From UBA4733 sp036734945 (GTDB lineage: Bacteria; Chloroflexota; UBA4733), in the NCBI GenBank assembly GCA_036734945.1, contig DAIMXP010000010.1:26623-90622 (forward strand): 64,000 bases of DNA, in the 5' to 3' direction. The position numbers and the translations under genes are program-made. This document shows positions 7,828 to 16,191 of the stretch, piece by piece. Each line of letters begins with the position of its first letter. Position 1 is the first letter of the stretch. A model generated the notes under the pieces. That model was not told the DNA's origin and made no database searches. It saw only the letters and a program-made list of their open reading frames with translations.

Positions 7828-10605
7828 ATGCCGCGCAGCGTCGTCCGATACGATAAGGACCTGCCTGAAGTCCCGGAGCGCGAACCCCACCTGCCGCCGA
7901 CTGCCTACCTGCGCCGCACACCCGGCAGCACCGAGGAGTTCGAGGTCGTCGAAGGCCGCCGGCCCAGCAAGCTGCTGCTTGTTAACCAGTTGCGCCTGGC
8001 CGTGGGCGAGTGGCGAGCCGCCGGCTATCCCGGCGCTTCGGACGTCACCAAACGCCTCTTCACCTACTGGTTCGCCGAAGATCATCTCATCGCCAACCGC
8101 CTCTTCCGCTACTACTTCGGCCAGCGAGAGGCCATGGAGACCATCGCCTACCTGACCGAAGTCGCGGGCAACCGCGACGCCAAAGCGTTGGTGGAGGCCT
8201 TCGGTGAGGTCTATTACCCGGTCGGCGCAACGCAGCGCCCCTTCGACGCCGGCATCGCCCACGAAACGATGATGGACGGCACGCGGCGCATTCGCCGCTA
8301 CCTCCCCGAACTGGCCGGCTTCACCGTGCAGGACCTGCCGCTGGAAAACCTGCGCCGCTACGCCTGCAAGATGGCGACTGGCTCCGGTAAGACCGTCGTC
8401 ATGGCCATGCTGGTCGCCTGGTCCTACTTCCACAGGCGCATGGTCCCCGGCTCCGACCTCTCCACCAACTTTCTGGTCGTCGCCCCCAACGTCATCGTCT
8501 ATCAGCGCCTGGAGAAGGACTTCGAGAGCAACCGCATCTTCCACGACTACCCGCTGATCCCGCCGGAGTGGCAGGGCCAGTGGAGTCTGAAGGTGATCCG
8601 GCCCAGGGAAAGCGCTGAACCGGACCCCGCCGGCACCCTCTTCTTGACCAACATCCATCAGATCTACGAGTCGAAACAGGCGGTGTTCACGCCGGCCAAC
8701 GCCGTCGAAGCCTTGCTCGGTCCCCGCCCTTCCCAGAACCTGGCGTCCCACGAGCGATCCATGCTGGAGCGCATCAAGAGCCTGCCCGATCTGGTCGTCA
8801 TGAACGACGAGGCGCACCACGTCCACGACGAAGACCTGGAGTGGAACAAGACGCTGAGCGGCATCCACCAGGCTTTGCCCGGCGGCCTGGCGCTCTGGCT
8901 GGACTTCTCTGCCACGCCGAAAGACCAGAATGGCTCCTATTTTCCCTGGATCATCTGCGACTACCCGCTGGCCCAGGCCATCGAGGACCGCATCGTCAAA
9001 GCGCCGCTGATCGTCCACCAGGTACGGAAAGATGATCCGGAGCGCGTCACGCCCGGCAACGTGATCGAGGCCTACGGCCCCTGGCTCCTGGCGGCGCTGT
9101 CCCGCTGGCAGCAACACTACGCCACCTACCAGGAGCTGGGCCAGAAGCCGGTGCTCTTCATCATGGCCGAGCGCAACGACCTGGCTGACGCCATCGGGGC
9201 CTGGCTGGTCGCCAATTCCGTGCAGACCGGCCTCAAGCAGAACGAGGTGCTGATCATCCACGTCAAGGAGCGTGGCAAAGAAGCGGGCGAGGTTGCCGAG
9301 CGCGACCTGGACGAGCTGCGCCAGAAAGCTCGCGACATCGATCAGCCGCGCAACCGCATCAAGGTGATCGTCAGCGTACTCATGCTGCGTGAAGGCTGGG
9401 ATGTCCGCAACGTCACCGTCGTGCTCGGCCTGCGGCCGTTCACCGCCAGCGCCAAGATCCTGCCGGAGCAGGCGGTCGGGCGCGGCCTGCGCCTGATGCT
9501 CGGGATCAGCCCGGATCGCACCCAGACGCTGGAAGTGATGGGCACGGCGGCTTTCGAGAACTTCGTCCGCGAACTGGAGGCGGAAGGCGTCGGCGTCCAG
9601 ACGACTTCAACCCCGCCCGCGCCGCCGGTCAAGATCGCGCCCGTCCTGGAGAAGCTGGCCTACGATGTGGCCATTCCGCTGACCCGCCCGGTGTTCGAGC
9701 GCAACTACACGCGACTGAGCGACCTCGATCCCACGCGGCTGGAGCCGCTCTACGAGCAGCCGGAGCTGCCGGAGCCGCTGCGGCTGCGCATGGAGTTCGT
9801 CGTCACCGAGACCGGCGTCCACCAGATGGACATTGCCTACGGGACGCCGCCGCTGGCGCAGCAGCTCCTGTCCTCGATCACCAACAAGGTCGTCGGCGAA
9901 GCCCACCTGAACGGCCAGTTCGCCCGGCTCTACCCGCTGGTGCGTGGCTACGTCGCCACCCGCTGCTTCGGCCAGGCGGTCGATCTCGAGGATGAGGAGG
10001 TCCGTTCCTTCTTGCACCAAATGCTGGTGCAGGAAGCGATTGCCAGGTATCTGGCGCGGCAGATCGGCGTCCTCACCGCCGAGCGGCGCCCCGTCCAGTT
10101 CAGTAACCAGGGCTTTCGACTGTCCCAGACCAGTCCCTTCACCTGGCGGCGCAACCTGCCGCTACTCGTCTGCCGGAAGACCGTCTTCAACCTGGTCGCC
10201 ACCTACAACAGCTTTGAGAAAACCTTCGCCCAGTTCCTGGACCGCATTCCGGATATCGCACGCTTCGGCTCACTCGGTTCGACGGAGCAGGAGACGACCG
10301 GGAACTTCTACGTGAGCTACCTCAAGCCCAGCGGCGCGCTCGGCCTCTACTATCCCGACTGGGTGGCAGTACAGAGTACGCCGAAGGGCGAGGTCAACTG
10401 GATCATCGAGACCAAGGGCCGCGTCTGGGACGGCACCGAGAACAAGGACGCGGCCATCAGCTACTGGTGCGAGCAGGTCTCCGGTCAGACCGCTGCATCC
10501 TGGCGCTACGTGCGCGTGAACCAAACGGATTTTGGCGGCGGGCAGTTCCCGTCATTTGCGGAACTGCTGGTTGCCTTGGCGGAGGTACCGCAAGCTACGT
10601 GGTGA
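7828..10605 (+). CDS. res: Type III restriction endonuclease subunit (Res)
   Basis: A 925-residue DEAD/H helicase-nuclease that cuts DNA in complex with Mod. Walker A ATGSGKT is at residues 183-189, the DEAH box near 327, SATP near 362, and the helicase C-terminal motif (EGWDV, then a Q-x-x-GRGLR arginine-finger region) at about 520-560. The C-terminal PD-(D/E)xK-type nuclease shows an I-I-E-T-K-G-R core near 860. The length fits the family and no disruption is seen. The partner methylase gene is frameshifted, so restriction activity without modification would be dangerous; either Mod is still made or the complex is inactive, because Res needs Mod for DNA recognition. Confidence 0.92.
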   Translation: MPRSVVRYDKDLPEVPEREPHLPPTAYLRRTPGSTEEFEVVEGRRPSKLLLVNQLRLAVGEWRAAGYPGASDVTKRLFTYWFAEDHLIANRLFRYYFGQREAMETIAYLTEVAGNRDAKALVEAFGEVYYPVGATQRPFDAGIAHETMMDGTRRIRRYLPELAGFTVQDLPLENLRRYACKMATGSGKTVVMAMLVAWSYFHRRMVPGSDLSTNFLVVAPNVIVYQRLEKDFESNRIFHDYPLIPPEWQGQWSLKVIRPRESAEPDPAGTLFLTNIHQIYESKQAVFTPANAVEALLGPRPSQNLASHERSMLERIKSLPDLVVMNDEAHHVHDEDLEWNKTLSGIHQALPGGLALWLDFSATPKDQNGSYFPWIICDYPLAQAIEDRIVKAPLIVHQVRKDDPERVTPGNVIEAYGPWLLAALSRWQQHYATYQELGQKPVLFIMAERNDLADAIGAWLVANSVQTGLKQNEVLIIHVKERGKEAGEVAERDLDELRQKARDIDQPRNRIKVIVSVLMLREGWDVRNVTVVLGLRPFTASAKILPEQAVGRGLRLMLGISPDRTQTLEVMGTAAFENFVRELEAEGVGVQTTSTPPAPPVKIAPVLEKLAYDVAIPLTRPVFERNYTRLSDLDPTRLEPLYEQPELPEPLRLRMEFVVTETGVHQMDIAYGTPPLAQQLLSSITNKVVGEAHLNGQFARLYPLVRGYVATRCFGQAVDLEDEEVRSFLHQMLVQEAIARYLARQIGVLTAERRPVQFSNQGFRLSQTSPFTWRRNLPLLVCRKTVFNLVATYNSFEKTFAQFLDRIPDIARFGSLGSTEQETTGNFYVSYLKPSGALGLYYPDWVAVQSTPKGEVNWIIETKGRVWDGTENKDAAISYWCEQVSGQTAASWRYVRVNQTDFGGGQFPSFAELLVALAEVPQATW

Positions 10606-10708
10606 TCCCGGCCTGCGAGCTCTGTCTGTCGGCAGGTATTCATCCGAGTTCAGGCTAACCTACCGCTTCATCGCTTGATTTCGCTAGCGAATGGTTTACA
10701 ATAGCGGT

Positions 10709-10837
10709 ATGCCAGATATTGTGATGACGCGGCTGGTCTGGGAGGAGCGGAATCTCGCACATATCTGGGAGCGCCATAGGATGACCAAGGCGCTGGTCGA
10801 GGAAGTGTGCTATGGCGACGCGGAGAAGACACGATGA
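10709..10837 (+). pseudogene. BrnT-like toxin, truncated
   Basis: A 42-residue frame resembling the N-terminal half of BrnT ribonuclease toxins: W-E-E-R-N-L-x-H-I-W-x-R-H-x-M-T-x-x-x-V-E-E-V at the position where BrnT has its first strand and helix. Normal BrnT proteins are about 90 residues, so the catalytic C-terminal strands are missing. Its stop overlaps the ATG of the antitoxin (ATGA at 10834-10837), the usual toxin-antitoxin arrangement. It is either a degraded toxin or a very short variant. Confidence 0.55.
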
Positions 10838-11124
10838 GCGAGACTTTCGGACCGGACTATCCTACCAAAGCGCACGGCAGAATCCCGGCGTTCAACAGCT
10901 ACGAGGAAGAGGCGACCTATTGGGACACGCATGACTTCACGGATAAGCTCCCGATTCGCCAGGACAAGGCGCAGGCTTATACAAAACAGATCATGTTTCG
11001 CGTCGACAGCGAATTGGATGGCGAACTCGAAACGATAGCCCGGCAGCGTGGTCTGAAGAAAGCTTCGCTCATCCGTATGGCCTTGAAAGACTGGCTCCGC
11101 GACGAACACCGCGACGCCTCTTGA
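10834..11124 (+). CDS. CopG-type antitoxin (BrnA-like)
   Basis: 96 residues starting at ATG 10834, with a purine-rich GGAGAAG upstream. The N-terminal half carries the IPAFNS-x-EEEA-x-YWDTHDFTD motif typical of the CopG_antitoxin family. The C-terminal half (F-R-V-D-x-E-L-D-x-x-L-E-x-I-A-R-Q-R-G-L-K-K-A-S-L-I-R) is a ribbon-helix-helix DNA-binding domain. It would neutralise the toxin encoded just upstream and repress the operon. It appears complete although the toxin gene is short. Confidence 0.8.
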   Translation: MSETFGPDYPTKAHGRIPAFNSYEEEATYWDTHDFTDKLPIRQDKAQAYTKQIMFRVDSELDGELETIARQRGLKKASLIRMALKDWLRDEHRDAS

Positions 11125-11291
11125 GCATCCGCTGGTCGGTGCTCCGCAAGATCGATCGGAGCGGCCAGGTAGAGCAGGGGAATGTCGCCTGTACGCGCTG
11201 CGGCGGTGTCTGGCGGTACATCGTCGGCGGCTATATTGGTGGCCTCGTCCGTCGTTGTCTGCACTGCGGGGCAATCTGGTCGCGGCGCTAA
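11121..11291 (+). CDS. 56-residue zinc-ribbon peptide
   Basis: A TTG start overlaps the antitoxin stop (TTGA). Two knuckles, C-T-R-C-G-G and C-L-H-C-G-A, are separated by about 20 residues including a W-R-Y-I-V-G-G-Y strand, the pattern of a small zinc-binding fold. Basic residues at both ends would suit nucleic-acid binding, which is inference. Immediate overlap with the antitoxin suggests one transcript. Confidence 0.5.
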   Translation: MSIRWSVLRKIDRSGQVEQGNVACTRCGGVWRYIVGGYIGGLVRRCLHCGAIWSRR

Positions 11292-11382
11292 AACGGCCTG
11301 GCGACAGAAGCGCCAGGCGGAAGTTCGGTCCTGTTCGTCCCCTGGTGGCTTGCGTAGTACACTCCCCTCCGGAAGGGACAGC

Positions 11383-14300
11383 ATGCAGCCCGTCGAAACC
11401 TATCTGAGCGCTCTGAGCAACATTCGCGCGTCGGGAGCCGGCGTTGCTGAAACCTCTTATTACAGCCCGCTGGAGCAGTTGCTGACTGCGCTTGGCGCCA
11501 CGTTGACGCCGAAGGTGCATTGCATCATCCACCTGAGGAACGCAGGCGCCGGTATTCCAGACGGGGGCTTCTTCACGCCCGACCAGCTTCGTGGCCCCGC
11601 TGGTGACGACTTCCCGAGTCCGCCGCCGGCGCGCGGTGCGCTGGAGATCAAGTCGCCCAGCGAGGAGGTTGCCGCAGTCGCCCGTGGCGCGCAGGTGGCC
11701 CGCTATGTGGCGCGTTACGGCCAGGTGCTGGTGACGAACTACCGCGACTTTCTGCTCGTTGGGCGCGACAGCGCAGGACAGCCCATCCTGCTGGAACCGT
11801 ATCGTCTCGCCGAGAGCGAGGCGACCTTCTGGTCCGCCCTCGCCCTGCCCGGAAGCCTGGCGGCGACGCACGAGGAACGGCTGACCGACTATCTGCGACG
11901 GGTGCTGGTTCACGCGGCCCCGCTGGAAACTCCTGCCGATGTCGCCTGGGTGCTGGCGTCCTATGCCCGCGATGCCCGAACACGCATCGAACGCGCCGAG
12001 CTGCCGGCGCTGGCGAGCGTGCGAGCGGCGCTCGAATCCAGCCTGGGTCTGACCTTCCAGGGGACGCGAGGCGAGCACTTCTTCCGGTCCACGCTGGTCC
12101 AGACCCTCTTCTACGGCATCTTTTCCGCCTGGGTCCTGTGGAGCAAGAAGCAGCCGCTGGGCCGCGCCGCGGCGCCCTTCGACTGGCGCCTGACGCCGTG
12201 GGAAATCCACGTGCCGATGATCCGTGCGCTCTTCGAGCAGATCGCCATCCCGTCCAAGCTCGGGCCGCTGGGCCTGGTCGAGGTGCTGAATTGGACGGGC
12301 GCGGCGCTGGGCAGGGTCAACCGAGGCGCCTTCTTTGAGCGCTTCGAGGAGGTCCACGCTGTCCAGTACTTCTACGAGCCGTTCCTGGAAGCGTTCGATC
12401 CGGAACTGCGCAAGCAGTTGGGCGTCTGGTATACGCCGCCGGAGATCGTGCAGTACATGGTCGGCCGCGTGGACACGGTGCTCCGCGAGGAGTTAGGCAT
12501 CCCCGCCGGCCTCGCTGATCCTCGGGTGTACGTGCTCGATCCGTGCTGCGGAACCGGGGCCTACCTCGTGGAGGTGGTGAAGCACATTGCGACGAAGTTG
12601 GAGGCGGGTGGCGGCGACGCGCTGCTGGCGAATGATCTCAAACAGGCCATGCTCAGCCGTGTCTTTGGCTTTGAGATCTTGCCGGCCCCGTTTGTCGTCG
12701 CGCACCTGCAGCTCGGCCTCCTGCTCCAGAACCTTGGCGCGCCGCTCTCCGCCGATGGGAAGGAGCGTCCCAGCGTCTACCTGACGAATGCCCTCACCGG
12801 TTGGGAGGCGGCGACCGGCCCCCAGCAGCATCTGCCTTTCCCCGAGCTGGAAGAGGAACGGGATGCGGCGGAACGGGTCAAGCGCGACGCGCCAATCCTC
12901 GTGATTCTGGGCAATCCTCCCTACAACGGGTTCAGCGGTGTTGCCATCGACGAAGAGCGTGGCCTCACCACGGCCTATCGCACCACGAAGCAGGCGCCGG
13001 CTCCCGAGGGCCAGGGGCTGAACGACCTGTACATCCGCTTCTTTCGCATGGCTGAGCGGCGCATCGTCGAGCGAACAGGCCAGGGGATCGTCTGCTACAT
13101 CTCCAACTACTCCTGGCTGGATGGCCGCTCCTTCACTGGCATGCGCGAACGCTACCTGGAGGTGTTTGATCGGGTCTGGGTTGACAATCTTCACGGCGAC
13201 CGCATCATTTCAGAGTATGCGCCGGATGGCCGAACGAGCGAAACGATATTCGCGATGAAAGGAACCTCGCCAGGGATCAAGATTGGGACTGCGATCAGTC
13301 TGCTCGTCGCCACGAGGTCTCTTTCAACGACCCCTACGAAATGGATATGGTATCGGGACTTGAATCAGGCTCGTGCCGACGAGCGCCGTGCCGCCCTACT
13401 GGCAAGTGCAAGTGACCCGAAGCTGAATGACCAGTACCAGGCGCTCCAACCAGTGCTGGGTCTAGGCTTGCCATTCAAGCTAGGGCGAGTGAGTGCAACC
13501 TATCTGGAATGGCCGCTGCTCACGGATCTCCTGCCCACGTCCTTCGCCGGGGTGAAGACCAGCCGGGACGACGTTGTGGTCGACATCGACCGGGATCGCC
13601 TGATCCAGCGGATGCAGCAGTACTTCGATCCGGCGATCAGCCATGCGGACATGCTTCGGATTGCACCGGGAGCGATGGAGAGCACAGCGCGATTCGATGC
13701 GGAGCGCGTCCGCAGCTTTTTGCTCAAGCGTGGATTCAAGCCGGAATACGTTGTTCGCTATTGCTACCGTCCGTTCGATATTCGCTGGCTCTACTGGGAG
13801 CCGGAGACAAAGCTATTGGATGAGAAGCGGACCGAGAGCTTTCCGCACGTGTTTGACGGCAACGTGTGGCTCGAAGCGCGGCAGAAGCAGCCGAAAGAAG
13901 CGTTTGATCGCGGCTACGTCGTTCGAGTGCTCGCCGACAACTTCGGCAACGGTCTCTCCAGTTTCTTCCCGCTCTATCTCGCGCCGTCCACGCGGCGCTC
14001 AACGCTCTTTGACCTGGATGCCGGCAATGGTCCGAGGCCGAACCTGAGCGTCCAGGCGCACAGTTACCTGGAGCGGCTTGCCGTTACCGAACAGGAGCTG
14101 TTCTACCATCTCGTCGCGCTGCTCCATGGGCCGGCCTATCGAACCGAGAATGGCGGCGCCCTGCGGCAAGACTGGCCGCGGCTGCCCCTGCCGGAGTCGG
14201 CGGACCTGCTGCGAGCATCGGCTGCCCTGGGGCGACAGCTTGCTGGATTGCTGGATGGAGAAGCCGCCATCGTCGACGTGCTGTCGTCCCCGTTGGGACC

Positions 14301-14868
14301 GGCGTTGCGCAGTGTTGGCGCTATTGCTCGGGTCGGCGGCGGCAACCTCCGAGCGGAAGACCTGGCCCTGACCGTCGGTTGGGGCCACAAAGGCAGGGGC
14401 AGTATCACCATGCCGGGCCAGGGGAAGATCACATCCCGGACGTATCTGGCCGAGGAACTGGAAGCCCTGCACCGCGGTGGGGTCGAGTGTCAAGGCTTGT
14501 CGGTTGACGACACCATGGCGTGCCTCGGTAGCGAGACCTGTGATGTCTATCTCAATGCCACCGCGTACTGGAAAAACGTTCCCAAGGGCGTCTGGGAGTA
14601 CACCATCGCCGGCTACCAGGTCATCAAGAAGTGGCTGAGCTATCGCGAGCGGGATCTGCTGGGCCGATCGCTCACGCCTAACGAGGCGCGGGAGGTCACC
14701 GGGATGGTCCGGCGCATCGCAGCGATTCTGCTCCTGGGGGATAGGCTGGACGCAAATTACCAGTTGGTCAAGGAAGCGGCTATCCCATGGCCAGCGGAGC
14801 GTGCGGTGTCTCTCCCGGCGCTTCGTTTGCCCATCAGCGCTGAGAACGACGATGTCCCGCCCTCGTAG
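11383..14868 (+). CDS. Single-chain restriction-methylase (type ISP/IIG-like) without helicase
   Basis: 1161 residues; start ATG 11383 is preceded by GGAAGGGA. The N-terminal domain has a PD-(D/E)xK nuclease core (D60, E88-x-K90). The central adenine methyltransferase has motif I D-P-C-C-G-T-G near residue 386, a W-Y-T-P-P-E-I-V-x-Y-M-V segment before it, and catalytic NPPY near 511. The C-terminal third resembles the target-recognition region of type ISP enzymes (DIRWLYWE, YVVRVLADNFGNG, W-x-Y-x-I-x-G-Y-x-V-x-x-W-L). The Swi2/Snf2-like translocase of full ISP enzymes is absent, so it probably cuts near its site like type IIG enzymes. Part of the recognition region (about 13240-13500) has lower GC, suggesting exchange. 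It stands next to the type III system. Confidence 0.8.
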   Translation: MQPVETYLSALSNIRASGAGVAETSYYSPLEQLLTALGATLTPKVHCIIHLRNAGAGIPDGGFFTPDQLRGPAGDDFPSPPPARGALEIKSPSEEVAAVARGAQVARYVARYGQVLVTNYRDFLLVGRDSAGQPILLEPYRLAESEATFWSALALPGSLAATHEERLTDYLRRVLVHAAPLETPADVAWVLASYARDARTRIERAELPALASVRAALESSLGLTFQGTRGEHFFRSTLVQTLFYGIFSAWVLWSKKQPLGRAAAPFDWRLTPWEIHVPMIRALFEQIAIPSKLGPLGLVEVLNWTGAALGRVNRGAFFERFEEVHAVQYFYEPFLEAFDPELRKQLGVWYTPPEIVQYMVGRVDTVLREELGIPAGLADPRVYVLDPCCGTGAYLVEVVKHIATKLEAGGGDALLANDLKQAMLSRVFGFEILPAPFVVAHLQLGLLLQNLGAPLSADGKERPSVYLTNALTGWEAATGPQQHLPFPELEEERDAAERVKRDAPILVILGNPPYNGFSGVAIDEERGLTTAYRTTKQAPAPEGQGLNDLYIRFFRMAERRIVERTGQGIVCYISNYSWLDGRSFTGMRERYLEVFDRVWVDNLHGDRIISEYAPDGRTSETIFAMKGTSPGIKIGTAISLLVATRSLSTTPTKWIWYRDLNQARADERRAALLASASDPKLNDQYQALQPVLGLGLPFKLGRVSATYLEWPLLTDLLPTSFAGVKTSRDDVVVDIDRDRLIQRMQQYFDPAISHADMLRIAPGAMESTARFDAERVRSFLLKRGFKPEYVVRYCYRPFDIRWLYWEPETKLLDEKRTESFPHVFDGNVWLEARQKQPKEAFDRGYVVRVLADNFGNGLSSFFPLYLAPSTRRSTLFDLDAGNGPRPNLSVQAHSYLERLAVTEQELFYHLVALLHGPAYRTENGGALRQDWPRLPLPESADLLRASAALGRQLAGLLDGEAAIVDVLSSPLGPALRSVGAIARVGGGNLRAEDLALTVGWGHKGRGSITMPGQGKITSRTYLAEELEALHRGGVECQGLSVDDTMACLGSETCDVYLNATAYWKNVPKGVWEYTIAGYQVIKKWLSYRERDLLGRSLTPNEAREVTGMVRRIAAILLLGDRLDANYQLVKEAAIPWPAERAVSLPALRLPISAENDDVPPS

Positions 14869-15077
14869 ATGCTTTCGCTATCGACCGCCTCAACCTGGCT
14901 TGCACAGAGAATCGTACTCATTCCTACCCTCCAGCAGCGCATTCACAAGGCAATCTGCGGCGCCGGGCGTTTTACACCGGCGCAGCTATGGAGCGCCGTA
15001 TATCTGCATCAGAATCCATAGCTGTCGCGCTTTGAGCGCGTGTGGTTTGTTCCTTCCCCGCCCTGTTCATTTCTACA

Positions 15078-15440
15078 CTATTTTCCGGGCACTTCTACCT
15101 CGTGGAACAAGGCGTAATGGACTGCCCAGGCCGGCGCGTTGTCGGTGGCTCGAAAGCGATCGCCGAGGCCGGTGAGGTAGTCACGGCCGCGTTCGGTTTC
15201 GCCGACGTATCGCACCAGAAACAAGGGGGACGGCTCCTGGCAGTAGGCCACCAGTTGGCGGTGGAACTGTGCCACGGCGTCCGGGAGCGGGAGGTTCGGC
15301 AACACATACCTCCTGGCGAGGTCGTCCAGGGTGCCGTCGAAGGTCGCCGGACTCGGCGTCATGTGTGCTGCCCGGCGGCGCGGCAGCGTGTCCAGGCGTA
15401 GCAAGCGTGCCAGGTTGTTCCGCGCGTTTGCTTCCGGCAT
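15078..15440 (-). CDS. Hypothetical protein downstream of the restriction island
   Basis: 120 residues with GAGGAAGA just upstream of ATG 15440. Soluble, mixed helix and strand. A TPSPATFDGTLDDLARRYVLP segment and an R-Y-V-G-E-T-E-R-G-R-D-Y-L core look well folded. No family was recognised. It converges with the restriction-methylase gene from the other side and has no obvious operon partner. Confidence 0.55.
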   Translation of the reverse strand: MPEANARNNLARLLRLDTLPRRRAAHMTPSPATFDGTLDDLARRYVLPNLPLPDAVAQFHRQLVAYCQEPSPLFLVRYVGETERGRDYLTGLGDRFRATDNAPAWAVHYALFHEVEVPGK

Positions 15441-15594
15441 CGGTTGTCTTCCTCTTCGTCAATCCAACTGCTTGCTCCATCATAATAGCTTGTGGCTGAC
15501 AACGTCTCCCCACCGTATGATGGTTCTGGGTCAGGAACGGTCAGGCCTGAACTGTCGCCGGTAATCACGGCGCCAGGAATGGGAGGAGATGCAC

Positions 15595-16182
15595 ATGGCA
15601 ATCGCTGAGCACCCGGCGCCGGTGGTCACGCGGCGGCGCTTCAACGTGACGGAGTATCACCTGATGGCGGACGCCGGCATCCTGACGGAGGCTGACCGGG
15701 TGGAGTTGATCGACGGAGAGATCCTGAAAATGAGCCCGATTGGCGCAGCGCACGGAGAATGTGTCGACGCCTTGAATGAACTGCTGACGCAGCAGGTTCG
15801 AGGCATAGCACGAGTCCGCGTGCAAGGTTCGATCCGGGTCAACGACTCGTCCGAGCCTGAGCCGGACGTTGCCGTGCTTCACCGCCGCCGCCACCGGTTG
15901 GCGCTGCCGACCGCCTCCGCTGTGTATCTGGTGATCGAGGTGGCGGACTCCTCCCGCGGCTATGATCTGGGCATCAAGCTGCCCTTCTACGCCGCCGCCG
16001 GCATCGCTGAGGCCTTCCTGGTCGACGTGATCAACGACGTGGTCGAGCGCCACACCGAGCCGCGCGACGGTACGTACCAACGTGTCGTCATAGCCCGACG
16101 TGGCGAGACGTTGAACTCCACAGTGTTGCCGATGGTAACGCTGCCGGTGGATGTCGTCCTTGGTCACGAGCTGCCCGACTGA
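15595..16182 (+). CDS. Uma2 family endonuclease-like protein (1)
   Basis: About 195 residues of the Uma2 (DUF820) family, a PD-(D/E)xK-fold group greatly expanded in Cyanobacteria and Chloroflexota and of unclear physiological role. Visible signatures are V-E-L-I-D-G-E-I, P-E-P-D-V-A-V, L-V-I-E-V-A-D-S-S and K-L-P-F-Y-A-A-A-G-I. Start ATG 15595 is spaced better from GGAGGAG than ATG 15589. It points towards, and lies close to, an unrelated substrate-binding protein gene. Confidence 0.9.
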   Translation: MAIAEHPAPVVTRRRFNVTEYHLMADAGILTEADRVELIDGEILKMSPIGAAHGECVDALNELLTQQVRGIARVRVQGSIRVNDSSEPEPDVAVLHRRRHRLALPTASAVYLVIEVADSSRGYDLGIKLPFYAAAGIAEAFLVDVINDVVERHTEPRDGTYQRVVIARRGETLNSTVLPMVTLPVDVVLGHELPD

Positions 16183-16191
16183 GCGCGCCGC

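Noticed and set aside
7039..9261. A 740-codon open frame on the minus strand opposite mod/res
   Set aside because: It is antisense to two genes with unmistakable motifs. The product is repetitive in Val, Gly, Asp and Leu, as expected from reading GC-biased codons on the opposite strand.
10810..12357. A 515-codon minus-strand frame
   Set aside because: It is the shadow of the antitoxin, zinc-ribbon and restriction-methylase genes. No protein family features.
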